64,000 nt of DNA from contig NZ_KI519427.1 of the NCBI RefSeq assembly GCF_000482465.1, positions 104,421 to 168,420 on the forward strand, written 5' to 3'. This document shows positions 8,501 to 17,500 of this stretch, piece after piece. Within the stretch, counting starts at the first letter, position 1; each line of letters opens with the position of its first letter. The notes below the pieces were generated by a model. It was not told the origin of the DNA and ran no database searches. It saw only the letters and a list, made by a program, of their open reading frames with translations. This DNA comes from Runella limosa DSM 17973. Its GTDB lineage: Bacteria; Bacteroidota; Bacteroidia; Cytophagales; Spirosomataceae. The position numbers and the translations under genes were made by a program.

Positions 8501-10763
8501 GACGAATGGTTTGTGCCAAAGAACTACGGCCAACAGGAACGTATGAGCCCGAACCATAGCTTAGTGGAATGGCTGCTTTATCTAATAATTCTACCGCTGC
8601 AGGTTTGTAAATCATACCAACCGTAATTTGGTCGGTTGAAATATCACCTGAGTTAACAAATTCATACGTGCCACTTGCAGTGACGGCGTTTAGGCCATTC
8701 ACAAGGTCTTGGATTGCACTTGTTGAAACACTGCCATCGTCTTCTAGCTCCATCAAACCAACCACATCAGCACCGCTTGTTACGATTCCGTTGATGATTT
8801 TGTCCCGTTGACGGTTAAATTCATTCAAATTATCAGCACCGCGCGAAGTCGGGAATCCTCCTCCAGCGCCATTGCCATTAAAGTAATTGAGAATATTGGC
8901 ACTTCCTACTTTAAGCGTCGCAGCTCCCAACGAAGGAGGAGTAGCAGGACGAGCATTTGTCGCTGTAAAGTTGGGGCTTGTTAACGTTTGAATGCGATAC
9001 CCTTCAAAACGGTGATCGAGTACGCCAGCCACTTCATTGATTTCATCGCCCGTACGGAGTGTATTTGAAGCACTCAATGGATTTCCACCTCTACCAAAAA
9101 TGATAGGGTCGGGATAAGAGCCACTGCGGCCATCATCCAAAATAATGATACGCTTGGCATTTTCGGCTTCGTGAGCCGCGTAGCCTGCGGTACTCGGAGT
9201 GTTGAATTGCGTATATTGGTCAAGGCGAGCATCGGTGCCAGGTTGGTTGTTGCCTCCGCCCGATGAAAGCGTCAACTGACCGTATTGACCAAGGGTGTAA
9301 TTGTCCGTAACGGCTAGGTTACCCGACGCAGCTTTAACAACCACGCGCATACTTTCATAGCGTTCCCAATCGGAGGCATTGGCGATGGGTAATTCTACAG
9401 TGACAGGCGTGGGTAACGCATTGCCTGAGCTAACGATTGAAATAATTGGGTTCGTCAATTGGGTGAGGCTACTGGCCGTTCCCGAGGTATATTCGGCCAC
9501 AGTTCCAGAAATACACACCAAATCACCTACGTTGACATCGCGGTAGGTTGTTCCCGTTCCTTCAAACACAAAAATACCTTCTGCAGTAGCAGGGTCGGCG
9601 TCTTGGTCAGCATCTTCTTCTTGAACATAGAAACCACCCAGTCGGGTATCACCACTAGTGTTTTGGAAGTCACTAATGACTATCCCACGAATTACTTGAG
9701 TGCCTGTCAACGCCGCACTTGTTCCTGTCCCTTGAATAGCAGAGATTTTTGTTGGGGACGAACAATCAACGTCGTCGCTTATAATTGTCCCCATACCTTG
9801 CAAATCAGTCATGTTAGCATTTGCCGAAACATTGGTAATGTTCACATAGAATGTTTCTGTAGGTTCAGCCTCCGTATCTCCATTGATTGTAATGTCAAAC
9901 GATTTACTCGTTGCGCCTTCTGCGATTGTTTGGCTCGTCAGGGACAAAGCCACATAATCGTTGTTAGCAGTTGTTGCGGTGTTATTGGCAGTAACAATGT
10001 CAAAAGTAACTCCCCCAGCAGGGGCTGGACGCGATAGGCTAACCGTAAACGTCATTAGTTTAGTACCTGCATCTCCTTCGACAACGATGGCATCGTTGAT
10101 GGTTAGATTGGGGATAGTACAGTTATTGGCAGCACTTGAGCTGTTGCGTGGATTGGGTGAACCTGCTACAAAATCAGCTGCGTTGTTATTGTTATCAACG
10201 CAGCCATTTGATTTACGTGCCACTGCATTGGCATTACTTGGAGCAGGTGTGGCTCCTGAACCTTCATATAAATTTACGCCTGAGCCAAATCCAACTAAAT
10301 CTAAGATTAAAGCTAACTGATCGACACTACATGAAGTGCTTCCACCGCATCCCAAGTTGGTTGTAGAATTTACTAAGGCAACTTTCCCAGCCGTTGCCGA
10401 CATGGCAATCGTTCCCGTTGCATCAGGTGTTGGTAGGGATACTGTTCCACCGCTTCCCTGCGCTTGCTGAATTAGATAGTATTTGCCTGGGGCAATTGAA
10501 CCAGAAAGGTTAGTTCGGAATGTAAAGTTGCCACCTGAACTTGCGTATTGAATAGAATAATTCGTTAAATCAACGGTTGTACTTCCTGAATTGAACAACT
10601 CAATGAAGTCATTCGTTAGAGTAGCGCCCGAATTTCCTCCGCCTCCATATACTTGACTGATAACGACTTGGCTTTGGGCAAACTGCCCTGCACAAAGCAA
10701 AAATAAGAGTGGAATAACGTGCCTGAAAAAACGGGATGAATAACGGTGTAAATGTTGAAGCAT
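5502..10763 (-). CDS. Giant T9SS-exported ExeM/NucH-like extracellular endonuclease
   Basis: 1753 residues. Signal peptide (to about residue 31), lamin-tail domain (33-210), Calx-beta domain (218-332), an OB-fold-like segment (335-595) and an endonuclease/exonuclease/phosphatase catalytic domain (616-925) with GLMELEDDG (E672), VNHFKSKG (H768), GDFNAY (D823, N825) and SSDHDP (D915-H916). Ig-like repeats rich in Cys and Thr follow (926 to about 1500). A C-terminal type A sorting domain (about 1680-1753, starting MVMPNPISNVLRLKVQ) marks it as cargo of the type IX system, so it should be on the surface or released. It probably degrades extracellular DNA for phosphate or biofilm turnover. Convergent with lgt. 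Confidence 0.92.
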   Translation of the reverse strand: MLQHLHRYSSRFFRHVIPLLFLLCAGQFAQSQVVISQVYGGGGNSGATLTNDFIELFNSGSTTVDLTNYSIQYASSGGNFTFRTNLSGSIAPGKYYLIQQAQGSGGTVSLPTPDATGTIAMSATAGKVALVNSTTNLGCGGSTSCSVDQLALILDLVGFGSGVNLYEGSGATPAPSNANAVARKSNGCVDNNNNAADFVAGSPNPRNSSSAANNCTIPNLTINDAIVVEGDAGTKLMTFTVSLSRPAPAGGVTFDIVTANNTATTANNDYVALSLTSQTIAEGATSKSFDITINGDTEAEPTETFYVNITNVSANANMTDLQGMGTIISDDVDCSSPTKISAIQGTGTSAALTGTQVIRGIVISDFQNTSGDTRLGGFYVQEEDADQDADPATAEGIFVFEGTGTTYRDVNVGDLVCISGTVAEYTSGTASSLTQLTNPIISIVSSGNALPTPVTVELPIANASDWERYESMRVVVKAASGNLAVTDNYTLGQYGQLTLSSGGGNNQPGTDARLDQYTQFNTPSTAGYAAHEAENAKRIIILDDGRSGSYPDPIIFGRGGNPLSASNTLRTGDEINEVAGVLDHRFEGYRIQTLTSPNFTATNARPATPPSLGAATLKVGSANILNYFNGNGAGGGFPTSRGADNLNEFNRQRDKIINGIVTSGADVVGLMELEDDGSVSTSAIQDLVNGLNAVTASGTYEFVNSGDISTDQITVGMIYKPAAVELLDKAAIPLSYGSGSYVPVGRSSLAQTIRQKSNGAIFTLVVNHFKSKGSSSNQPGDGDAIDGQGFSNGTRTRQAQDLLAWLATKPTNTNDPDYLLIGDFNAYAKEDPMTALATGGYTNLLSPTSYSYLFGGEFGSLDHAVGNASIAGQVTGAEKWHINADEPTSLDYNTENKTAGQQTSLYSNDVFRSSDHDPILIGLNLCADPTIALSSAVGSNVQTLCATTAITPITYAIGGGGTGATVTGLPDGVTGSFNAGVFTISGSPTTAVGSPFNYTVTTAGGCSPAVTATGTITVNPVHTLTLTSASATENQVICLEGSITPITYTLGGGATNATVTGLPDGVTSLLSGNLLTISGTPANSGSSNYSIVTTGNTCAVANGAGTIKVNTKPSVAISYVGIPLEEGKTLELCDADSNPVNSLQFSVSTACVSGSTFWRVQVGSGAWGDWSTTAPVSQPSNGQPHRYQAACSDVTCTTTVTGTYTLTINYRAAVPQNVSLLVDGVTVAAGETKEVCSTSTNALTFNATCGTGEIILYSVDGGEYSTVTPQALIDNQFHNYRVRCRQAGGTGSCVESESGVMRLKLVTIPAAPTASLSATGSCNSSASFSGQSTCGSLKTIWYNATTNTALPNLPTTVPTETTSYYARCQTENGCISEKSNVVTFTVSPTQIAPVVTASQQIVCMGTSVTISANCPAGSTTSWNTGVTTPSFEVSFNNVTKQTYWAKCIFEGGCQSAESARIDVYWNAFVVTLINIGESKSAVKTNDRSAWTSQFITRDGGPELEQSTQQNPTLYFVENANKIAPRYWTINVEACGLGTDGSLTFDMLATPEMGVVRSFNTHENNAPYFMYANREGWTELYAQNHPAYGFYQDNGSGQNMYDAGLPKGLYKLGIRYWDMKGWGSIYPATRKAQGNVLAYQEYWFRIQSKDGVGIGAARAATDLDPYGMTNGAFAMVMPNPISNVLRLKVQNSKGQSVQTILTDVTGREVLSRSFVAETHAHLEEMETKGLETGVYLLKVSTSDKHTTLKVVKLP

Positions 10764-11315
10764 AATTATAAATTGGTTTTTGTATGTGAGAAATGATTCA
10801 ATGTTGGTGAACTAAGCTGGCCACGAAATTACCCACTACGACATTACCAAAATGTTATATTTGGGATGGCGCACTTTTCTATAGAACATCCCAAATATAC
10901 AACAGGTTATGCGCACTTTTGAGATATATACGTAGCATATTTGCAAAAAAGTACCCAAAAGGAAGTCTTAATTTATTCCTTTTATTCAATATTCTTTGAA
11001 AAAATCAACCATTTATAAAAATATAAACATTGGTAAAAAAGGTTCTTTTCGCTGCATGGCGATTTTTACTGCTTTGTGTATGTTTAATTAGGAAAAAATA
11101 TGTTTCGTTTTTTTATTTTAATGTATTGATTATCAGTAAATATACGTAAGTGGTTTTCCGTAATTAGTAAAAATAAAAACGGGTTATTAGGTAAAAAAAC
11201 GCATTTTTTATTTTCCGTATTTCCACTCTAAAAATTTAGGAGGTTATCAGTGACCTTTGCAGAGAGAATTCTCAACGTTTATTTCCTTTCACCTTTAACT
11301 CTTTTGTCAACGAGT
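10764..11315. other. AT-rich divergent promoter region with a 12-bp inverted repeat
   Basis: 552 bp without a convincing gene between two divergent genes. It holds a perfect 12-bp inverted repeat (10857-10868 with 10887-10898, ATATTTGGGATG type) around an 18-nt spacer. The word GCGCACTTTT occurs inside the spacer (10869) and again at 10911, which suggests a regulator site. GACCTTTG at 11252-11259 is one base from the -7 consensus TAnnTTTG and would place the transcript start before the ATG at 11316. Confidence 0.6.
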
Positions 11316-12392
11316 ATGGAAACAATTCGATTAGGAAATGCTGCAACCTTGGATGATCAGGTATTTAACTCATTGGTTAAAAAAGTGACCGACATCCTCA
11401 AACTGGAAATTTTGCAAGAGCTTCAGGTGCGCTCTCAGCCAACTGTATTTAAAATGAAAAAAGGGGCTAGTAAAGCGGGGACAGCAGTTGCAAACCGCAT
11501 CGCTAAAATGCCCGCCAATCGTAAAGCGGCTTTTGAAACGCGCGTAAAAACGACCAACCTAATGGCACCTGAGCTGCACAGCTTTGCTGTTTTAAAGGGA
11601 GTTGATTTGCGGGCTACGAAAATAGCCTCAGCGCAGCTGAACCTCAAAAGCGAGTTTGCCTTCGTCAATACGACCTTCAATGAGGCGTATTATCAGAAGT
11701 TTACGGAAAAGTACCTGGGAGTGCAGTTGTTGGGCAATGTGGGCGGAGCACTGGTCAACAAATCACTGCGATTTAACGTGCATTCGGTTAAATGTGTGGA
11801 TGAGACAAATCCTGAATGGCCTGGAAGTGATGAAATTGCCATGGGCGGAGTTGCCCTCGACGACGCCAAAAAAGAATCTATCATTAGTGAAGTTTTTGTG
11901 GGTGGGGGTTTTGACGATGGCGACGTAAAATCGTACAATCCTGCCAAAACCATCAAACAATTTGCCTTTACTTCAGCAGGTACATTTCCCAAAAGCTTTG
12001 CGGTGTTTTTAGCACTTTCAGAAAAAGACGGGGGTGGTTTTGCGAGTTTTATCAAGGACCTTTACGATGCTATCAAAGACAAACTCCAACTGGTCTTTAC
12101 GGCCGTAGGTGGTGCCATCGGGACGGCAGTGGGTGCTGCGATTGGTGGTACTGTTGGTGGTCCTATTGGCATCGTAGTTGGGGCAGCGGTAGGGTTTATT
12201 TTGGGTGCCTTGGTGGAGTGGATTGTTGGACTTATCCAAGATGATACCTTTGCACCTCAAGTAGCGATTGTCGAGTTTGGAAGCATCAATGCGACTTTTA
12301 ACGGTAGCACTAACTCACCCATTCAAACGTTGAACTACATCGACCATGGAGGCCACTATCAACTGCGCTATAGTTGGCAAATCGCGAGCTAA
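11316..12392 (+). CDS. Unrecognised protein with a C-terminal glycine-zipper membrane segment
   Basis: 358 residues from the ATG at 11316; the open frame continues upstream to a GTG at 11250, but those codons look non-coding and overlap a possible promoter. I do not recognise a named family. There is no signal peptide. Residues 1-150 are mixed and basic; CVDETNPEWPGSDE (160-173) is a motif I vaguely associate with hypothetical proteins of predatory or filamentous bacteria. Residues about 263-307 form a long Gly-rich hydrophobic run (AVGGAIGTAVGAAIGG and onward) typical of glycine zippers, followed by a 51-residue tail. A pore-forming or membrane-inserting role is possible but unproven. It stands alone, with its own terminator. 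Confidence 0.75.
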   Translation: METIRLGNAATLDDQVFNSLVKKVTDILKLEILQELQVRSQPTVFKMKKGASKAGTAVANRIAKMPANRKAAFETRVKTTNLMAPELHSFAVLKGVDLRATKIASAQLNLKSEFAFVNTTFNEAYYQKFTEKYLGVQLLGNVGGALVNKSLRFNVHSVKCVDETNPEWPGSDEIAMGGVALDDAKKESIISEVFVGGGFDDGDVKSYNPAKTIKQFAFTSAGTFPKSFAVFLALSEKDGGGFASFIKDLYDAIKDKLQLVFTAVGGAIGTAVGAAIGGTVGGPIGIVVGAAVGFILGALVEWIVGLIQDDTFAPQVAIVEFGSINATFNGSTNSPIQTLNYIDHGGHYQLRYSWQIAS

Positions 12393-12413
12393 GTTAGAGT
12401 CTTAATGCCATTT

Positions 12414-12450
12414 GTGTCCCGACATACTATAATGTCGGGACACGTTTTTC
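12414..12450 (+). terminator. Intrinsic terminator of the glycine-zipper gene
   Basis: Perfect 12-bp stem GTGTCCCGACAT (12414-12425) with ATGTCGGGACAC (12432-12443), 6-nt loop, then GTTTTTC. Confidence 0.9.
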
Positions 12451-12800
12451 TATTTCCGCAAAATCTTCTCCATGACTTTTCCCTTCGCTAGTTCGTCCAC
12501 CAGTTTGTCAAGGTAGCGAATTTGTTGCATCAAAGGGTCTTCAATGTCTTCGATTCGGTATCCACAAATGACCCCTGTGATTTTATGAGCATTGGGGTTC
12601 ATAAGGGGTGCCTGCGCAAAAAACGTTTCAAAATCCACCCGTTCTTCGAGCACTTTTTTAAGTGAGTCTTCATCGTAGCCCGTTAGCCAATGGATGATTT
12701 GGTGCAGTTCTTCTTTCGTACGTCCTTTTTTCTCGGCTTTCTGTACATAGTGCGGATACACCCCCGCAAAGGCCATTTTATACACTCGGGTATTATTCAT
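12450..12800 (-). CDS. DUF2200 family protein
   Basis: 116-residue cytoplasmic protein of the DUF2200 family, recognised from the start [21 protein letters not shown] and the segment PHYV...IIHWLTGYD followed by [11 protein letters not shown] and [14 protein letters not shown]. Full family length. Function is unknown; members are widespread in bacteria and usually monocistronic. It ends next to the terminator of the convergent gene. The S9 peptidase gene lies 30 bp away, upstream of it in the same direction, so read-through from that gene is possible. Confidence 0.88.
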   Translation of the reverse strand: MNNTRVYKMAFAGVYPHYVQKAEKKGRTKEELHQIIHWLTGYDEDSLKKVLEERVDFETFFAQAPLMNPNAHKITGVICGYRIEDIEDPLMQQIRYLDKLVDELAKGKVMEKILRK

Positions 12801-12830
12801 GCTGCTTCAGTTTTTTTCTTTTTAATCACC

Positions 12831-14732
12831 TTACAGTGTCTCCTTCAACCATAGAAAGAATTCATTCTGCCAAACTTGGGCGTTTTGGGCGTGGAGTACC
12901 CAGTGATTTTCCTCGGGCAGTACCACCAATCGACTCTTAATGCCTCTCAGCTGCGCCGCTTGAAATGCTTGCAAGCCTTGCTCAAGCGGAACTCGGTAGT
13001 CTTTTTCACCGTGAAAAATCAAAATAGGTGTGTTCCATTTTGCCACAAAATTACTGGGTGAAAATTGAGCGTACGACTTCTGCGCTGCCGCATTTTTGGT
13101 GTCCCAGTACGGCCCGCCGTAGTCAAAATTCGGAAACCAAAGCTCCTCGGTCGTGCCGTACATGCTGCGAAAATCAAAGATGCCATCGTGGGCAATGAAC
13201 GATTTGAAACGATTGTTGTGCATTCCTGCCAGCATAAACGCAGAATAGCCTCCGTAACTCGCCCCCACGCAACCTAGCCGATTTTTATCGACAAACGGCT
13301 CTTTACTCACGTTGTCAATCGCTGCTAGGTAATCTTGCATCACAATGCCACCGTGGTCTTTGCTGATTTGTTCGTTCCATTTCGTACCGTGGCCAGGCAT
13401 TCCACGTCGGTTGGGGGCCACGACGATATACCCATTGGAAGCCATCAATTGAAAATTCCAACGAAAGGAATAAAACTGCGTTAAGGCGCTTTGTGGGCCT
13501 CCTTGGCAGTAAAGCAAAGCAGGGTATTTTTTGTTTTTGTCAAAATTGGGCGGATAAATCACCCATACCAACATACTTTTTCCGTCCACGGTTTTAACAA
13601 AACGGCGTTCGGTTTTGCACATCCCCAAAGTAGCGTAAGTAGCATCGTTGACGTGGGTCAATTGCGTCATAGTGCCATCCGAAATGTTCAGGGTGTAGAG
13701 CTCGCTGGCGTGGTTCATATCCGCACGACTTACTACGAGCGTATTTCCACTTTGTCCGATGATTCCATTTACGTCAAAATCCCCTTTGGTAATTTGGGTA
13801 ATGATGGGCATCATTTTGGTAAGCCCTGGGTAAGTCACCTGAAACAACTGCGAGGTACCATTAGTAGCGGCCGTAAAAAACAAGCTACGTCCATCTTCGC
13901 TCCACTTAAAACCGTCCACGTGTAAGTCGTCGCGCTGGGCGGTGAGGTTCATTTTTGTAGTACCGTTACTTACAATAATGTCTTGTTTATCAGACTCATA
14001 CCCGTCACGTTTCATTTGTAACCACGCCAATTGCCCCTGTCGGTTAAACGCAGGTTGAAGGTCATAGCCTTTATTTTCTTCGGTCAGATTGGTTGTCGTT
14101 CCTGTAGCCAAATCGTACGCATACAAATCGGTATTGGTACTGATTGCGTAAGCCGTTCCGAATTTCTTCTTGGTCACGTACACCACCTTTTTCCCATCGT
14201 GACTCCACACAAAATCTTCGTCACCACCGTCGGGTTTGAGCGGACAGTCATGCGGTTCGCCCTCCATCAGGTCTTTGGGCGCTCCGCCTCCTGTAGGCGT
14301 GAGCATTACGTGTCCAAATTTACCGTCTTCCCACTCATCCCAATGGCGGTAATTGAGCTGGTCATAAATCAGGACATTACTTTTTGAAAGCTGAGGGTAA
14401 GCATCTTTGCCCGTCACTTTCATCACTTTTACTTCTTCACTGCTGATTTTGAACTTTCCGTCGGGCGAAATTTTGGGATTGACGAGCAAGTCGTCCACGT
14501 TGGTAATGAGTGAGGCATTTCCGCCGCCGATGGGAATAACGTAAGTTTTGCTACTACTTTTGTTTTCGTCGATATTGGGCGTACTGACGCTATAAACGAC
14601 CGATTTCCCGTCTTTAGAAATACCTTTTCCACTCACGCGCCCCAGTTTCCAGAGCTGTTCGGGCGTCAACAACGTTTGGGCTTGGGCGGTTATCCCCAAC
14701 AGGAGTAGTCCAATGAAACTTAGATTTTTCAT
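12831..14732 (-). CDS. Secreted S9 family (prolyl oligopeptidase) peptidase
   Basis: 633 residues from the ATG at 14732, which starts a clean signal peptide (MKNLSFIGLLLLGITAQAQ); the frame is open upstream to 14834 but that part is not needed. An N-terminal WD40-like beta-propeller (about 30-380) is followed by the alpha/beta hydrolase domain (about 400-633) with GASYGG (S492), GEKDYR (D578) and ENHWV (H610) as the triad. This matches acylaminoacyl-peptidase/DPP-like enzymes of the periplasm that cut short peptides. Likely monocistronic. Confidence 0.93.
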   Translation of the reverse strand: MKNLSFIGLLLLGITAQAQTLLTPEQLWKLGRVSGKGISKDGKSVVYSVSTPNIDENKSSSKTYVIPIGGGNASLITNVDDLLVNPKISPDGKFKISSEEVKVMKVTGKDAYPQLSKSNVLIYDQLNYRHWDEWEDGKFGHVMLTPTGGGAPKDLMEGEPHDCPLKPDGGDEDFVWSHDGKKVVYVTKKKFGTAYAISTNTDLYAYDLATGTTTNLTEENKGYDLQPAFNRQGQLAWLQMKRDGYESDKQDIIVSNGTTKMNLTAQRDDLHVDGFKWSEDGRSLFFTAATNGTSQLFQVTYPGLTKMMPIITQITKGDFDVNGIIGQSGNTLVVSRADMNHASELYTLNISDGTMTQLTHVNDATYATLGMCKTERRFVKTVDGKSMLVWVIYPPNFDKNKKYPALLYCQGGPQSALTQFYSFRWNFQLMASNGYIVVAPNRRGMPGHGTKWNEQISKDHGGIVMQDYLAAIDNVSKEPFVDKNRLGCVGASYGGYSAFMLAGMHNNRFKSFIAHDGIFDFRSMYGTTEELWFPNFDYGGPYWDTKNAAAQKSYAQFSPSNFVAKWNTPILIFHGEKDYRVPLEQGLQAFQAAQLRGIKSRLVVLPEENHWVLHAQNAQVWQNEFFLWLKETL

Positions 14733-14833
14733 GCTGATTTTCAAGATAGTGTTTGAAAACCAAAGATAGGGAGGGAATGGAGAAAGCCCAAAAAAGCTGT
14801 GGGTCGGAAAAATAAGGATAGTCCACTTTGTCA

Positions 14834-15013
14834 TGCCGTAGGCATCTATTTCCGCCGCTTGTATTCCTACAAATGTTTTGCCTCTCCGAGGCTTGTATAT
14901 CGAAGTGGAGTAACAAAAAAAGCGGAGTCGCCAGACCCCGCTTTTTTGTAGCGCATTTGAGTAAACGATTAAGCGGATTAAGGCCCTTCCTGTCGTCAGG
15001 GTGACAAATCCGC
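14834..15013. repeat. Palindrome-rich intergenic region with a terminator
   Basis: Small hairpins TGCC-GTA-GGCA (14834-14844) and GCCTC-TCC-GAGGC (14880-14892), then a terminator (A-run, AGCGGAGTC / GCCA / GACCCCGCT, T-run; about 14914-14947) that ends the GH65 gene on the minus strand. A longer-range pair GCGGATT (14973-14979) with AATCCGC (15007-15013) sits beside the GH65 stop. Confidence 0.65.
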
Positions 15014-15030
15014 ATTATTTATTACACGTT

Positions 15031-17382
15031 TTACCCTTTTACAACTTCGCTCGCCTGCGCCGCCACCGTGATTTCAGTGCCGTTGATGGCAAGACTCAGC
15101 GGTTGCGTTGAAAGATTCTCCACTTCCACTTCGTTGGGGCGGACGGCTACACGTACTACTTGTCCACGGAAACCAATTCTAAACGAATAACCTTTCCACT
15201 GTTCGGGTAAAAACGGTGTAAATGCGAGTTTACCATCTTTAATACGCATTCCCGCAAACCCTTTAATCACCGACATCCACGTGCCCGCCATACTTGTGAT
15301 GTGAAGGCCGTCTTCGGTGTCGTTGTTGTAGTCGTCGAGGTCGAGGCGGGAAGTACGGAGGTACATTTCGTACGCTTTTTCGTTGTAACCCAATTTCGCG
15401 GCCTGAATCACGTGTACGCAAGGCGACAACGACGACTCATGTACGGTCATTGGCTCGTAGAAGTCAAAATTGCGACGGATGGTTTCGGTATCAAACTCTT
15501 CTTCAAAGAAATAAAGCCCTTGCAATACGTCCGCTTGTTTGATAAAACAGCTCCGCAAAATGCGATCCCACGACCATTTTTGGTTGATAGGACGGTGTTC
15601 TTTGATGTCGTCAACGGTCAAAAGTTCTTTGTCCAAGAATCCATCTTGCTGCAAAAATACCTGCCGTTCAGCATCATAAGGGTAGTACATATTGTCCACA
15701 ATATGCTGCCATTTAGCCATTTCTGCCCCCCCAGCCCTGCGAGGGTCCGACCCCAATGGGGGAGTTGCTTTTGCGAGTACTTGCTCTTTTATGTCAGATT
15801 GCAGACTGTTGATTGCTGATAACGTATAGCGCAAACACCAAGCCGCGAGGTAGTTGGTGTACCAGTTGTTGTTGACGTTGTTTTCGTATTCGTTAGGCCC
15901 CGTCACGCCCAGCATCACGTATTTTTTCTTGTCTGCTGACCAGTTCACCCGTTGTGCCCAGAAACGAGCGATTCCGACCAACACATCTAGCCCATACTCA
16001 GCTAAATATCCTTCGTCGCCCGTGTGGCGGATGTAATCGTGAATAGCGTAGGCAATCGCGCCGTTGCGGTGGATTTCCTCGAAAGTGATTTCCCACTCAT
16101 TATGGCACTCTTCGCCCGTCATAGTTACCATCGGGTACAAGGCTGCCCCGTTGTTAAATCCCAGCATTGCGGCATTTTCGATGGCTTTTTGGAGGTGTTT
16201 ATGGCGGTACACCAAGAGGTTACGTGCCACTTTTTGGTCGGCTGTTGCGAGGTAAAACGGCAAGCAGTACGCCTCCGTATCCCAGTAGGTACTTCCGCCG
16301 TATTTTTCTCCCGTAAAGCCCTTTGGCCCAATATTGAGGCGAGCATCCTCCCCCGTGTAAGTTTGTTCGAGTTGGAAAATATTGAAACGAATCCCTTGCT
16401 GGGCCGCATCAGTGCGGCTGTCCGAATCCCCCTCAATAATAATATCATTTTGAGCCCAACGGTCAGCCCATGCTTGCGCTTGCTCCGCTTTCATTTGCTC
16501 AAAACCTTTGGCCGAAATGCGCGCGATGTAGGCTTTGGCATTGGGAAGAAGGTCTTCAAGTGCGTGGTTCAACGAAGCCAAATTAACGGCATATTTGTAC
16601 AACGTAATCTCTTCGTTGGCTTTAGCTTTTAGCTCAATTTTGCACGCAACGTATTTCGCAGACTTAACAGGTTTATTTTGAAAATCAACACTTTCTCCGT
16701 TTACGAGAATGTCAATTTTCATTCCTGTACATACGTTGAACAACTCCGTTTTGAACGGGGTGTCTTTGGTCCGCATCTCAAGGTAAGCTTCGCCGAAAGC
16801 CGTTTCCTTGTGGATTTCGTCCCAAAATTTCTCGCCGTAATTGGAGTCTTTGTTGCTAATATCGCCATCAAGCGAAGGCGTCAGGGTGATGATGCCGTCG
16901 AAATTGAGTGGCGTCACCGAATAGCGAATCGCTCCCGCTTCGTCATCAACGATGCTGCAAAAACGCTGTGCTTGAACGCGTACCTGCTTACCGCTGGCGA
17001 GTGTAGCCACAAAAGTACGTTCCAAAATACCCTCTTTCATGTTGAGCACACGCGAGTAATCAGAGACGGTACACGTAGCTAAATCGAGGGTTTCGCCCTC
17101 AATGTCAACGTTGATACCAATCCAATTGCAAGCGTTTAGTACTTTGGCAAAGTAACGTGGATAGCCGTTTTTCCACCAACCTACGCGGGTTTTATCGGGA
17201 TAAAAAACCCCCGCTACGTAGTTTCCGAGTAGTGTTTTGCCCGAAAATTGTTCTTCAAAGTTGCCTCGTTGGCCCATGCGGCCGTTGCCAAGGCTGGTAA
17301 GACTTTCGGTGATTTCGTTGTATTCAGGATAAAATCCTTCCTCGATAATGCACCAAGGGTCGTGTTTTATGTAATCTTTCAT
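15031..17382 (-). CDS. Glycoside hydrolase family 65, probable maltose phosphorylase
   Basis: 783 residues, cytoplasmic. It phosphorolyses an alpha-glucoside, most likely maltose, to beta-glucose-1-phosphate and glucose. The N-terminal beta-sandwich occupies about 1-270 and the (alpha/alpha)6 catalytic barrel about 320-700. Visible motifs are YGGSTYWDTEAY (361-372), TGEECHNEWEITFEE (422-436) and VTGPNEYENN (493-502), with E498 as the general acid. Residues about 539-552 (ATPPLGSDPRRAGG) interrupt the alignment expected between VLAK and AEMAKWQ; their DNA (15725-15765) is a GC-rich palindromic repeat inserted in frame. No sugar transporter or beta-phosphoglucomutase is adjacent. Confidence 0.93.
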   Translation of the reverse strand: MKDYIKHDPWCIIEEGFYPEYNEITESLTSLGNGRMGQRGNFEEQFSGKTLLGNYVAGVFYPDKTRVGWWKNGYPRYFAKVLNACNWIGINVDIEGETLDLATCTVSDYSRVLNMKEGILERTFVATLASGKQVRVQAQRFCSIVDDEAGAIRYSVTPLNFDGIITLTPSLDGDISNKDSNYGEKFWDEIHKETAFGEAYLEMRTKDTPFKTELFNVCTGMKIDILVNGESVDFQNKPVKSAKYVACKIELKAKANEEITLYKYAVNLASLNHALEDLLPNAKAYIARISAKGFEQMKAEQAQAWADRWAQNDIIIEGDSDSRTDAAQQGIRFNIFQLEQTYTGEDARLNIGPKGFTGEKYGGSTYWDTEAYCLPFYLATADQKVARNLLVYRHKHLQKAIENAAMLGFNNGAALYPMVTMTGEECHNEWEITFEEIHRNGAIAYAIHDYIRHTGDEGYLAEYGLDVLVGIARFWAQRVNWSADKKKYVMLGVTGPNEYENNVNNNWYTNYLAAWCLRYTLSAINSLQSDIKEQVLAKATPPLGSDPRRAGGAEMAKWQHIVDNMYYPYDAERQVFLQQDGFLDKELLTVDDIKEHRPINQKWSWDRILRSCFIKQADVLQGLYFFEEEFDTETIRRNFDFYEPMTVHESSLSPCVHVIQAAKLGYNEKAYEMYLRTSRLDLDDYNNDTEDGLHITSMAGTWMSVIKGFAGMRIKDGKLAFTPFLPEQWKGYSFRIGFRGQVVRVAVRPNEVEVENLSTQPLSLAINGTEITVAAQASEVVKG
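15725..15765. repeat. Palindromic element inserted in frame in the GH65 gene
   Basis: GC-rich block containing CCC-TGCGA-GGG and CCCC-AAT-GGGG hairpins, bounded by C- and G-runs. It encodes residues foreign to the GH65 family (TPPLGSDPRRAGG) without breaking the frame, as palindromic coding insertions do in other bacteria. Confidence 0.65.
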
Positions 17383-17500
17383 CGTTAGAAGAGCCCACCC
17401 ACTAGGGAAAATGTTTAATCAAACCCCAAAATTAGGCATTTCGGGCGAGGGTTTTTATAACGATTTTTTCAATAATTAGTGGCGAGTTACCTTTTCGTGT

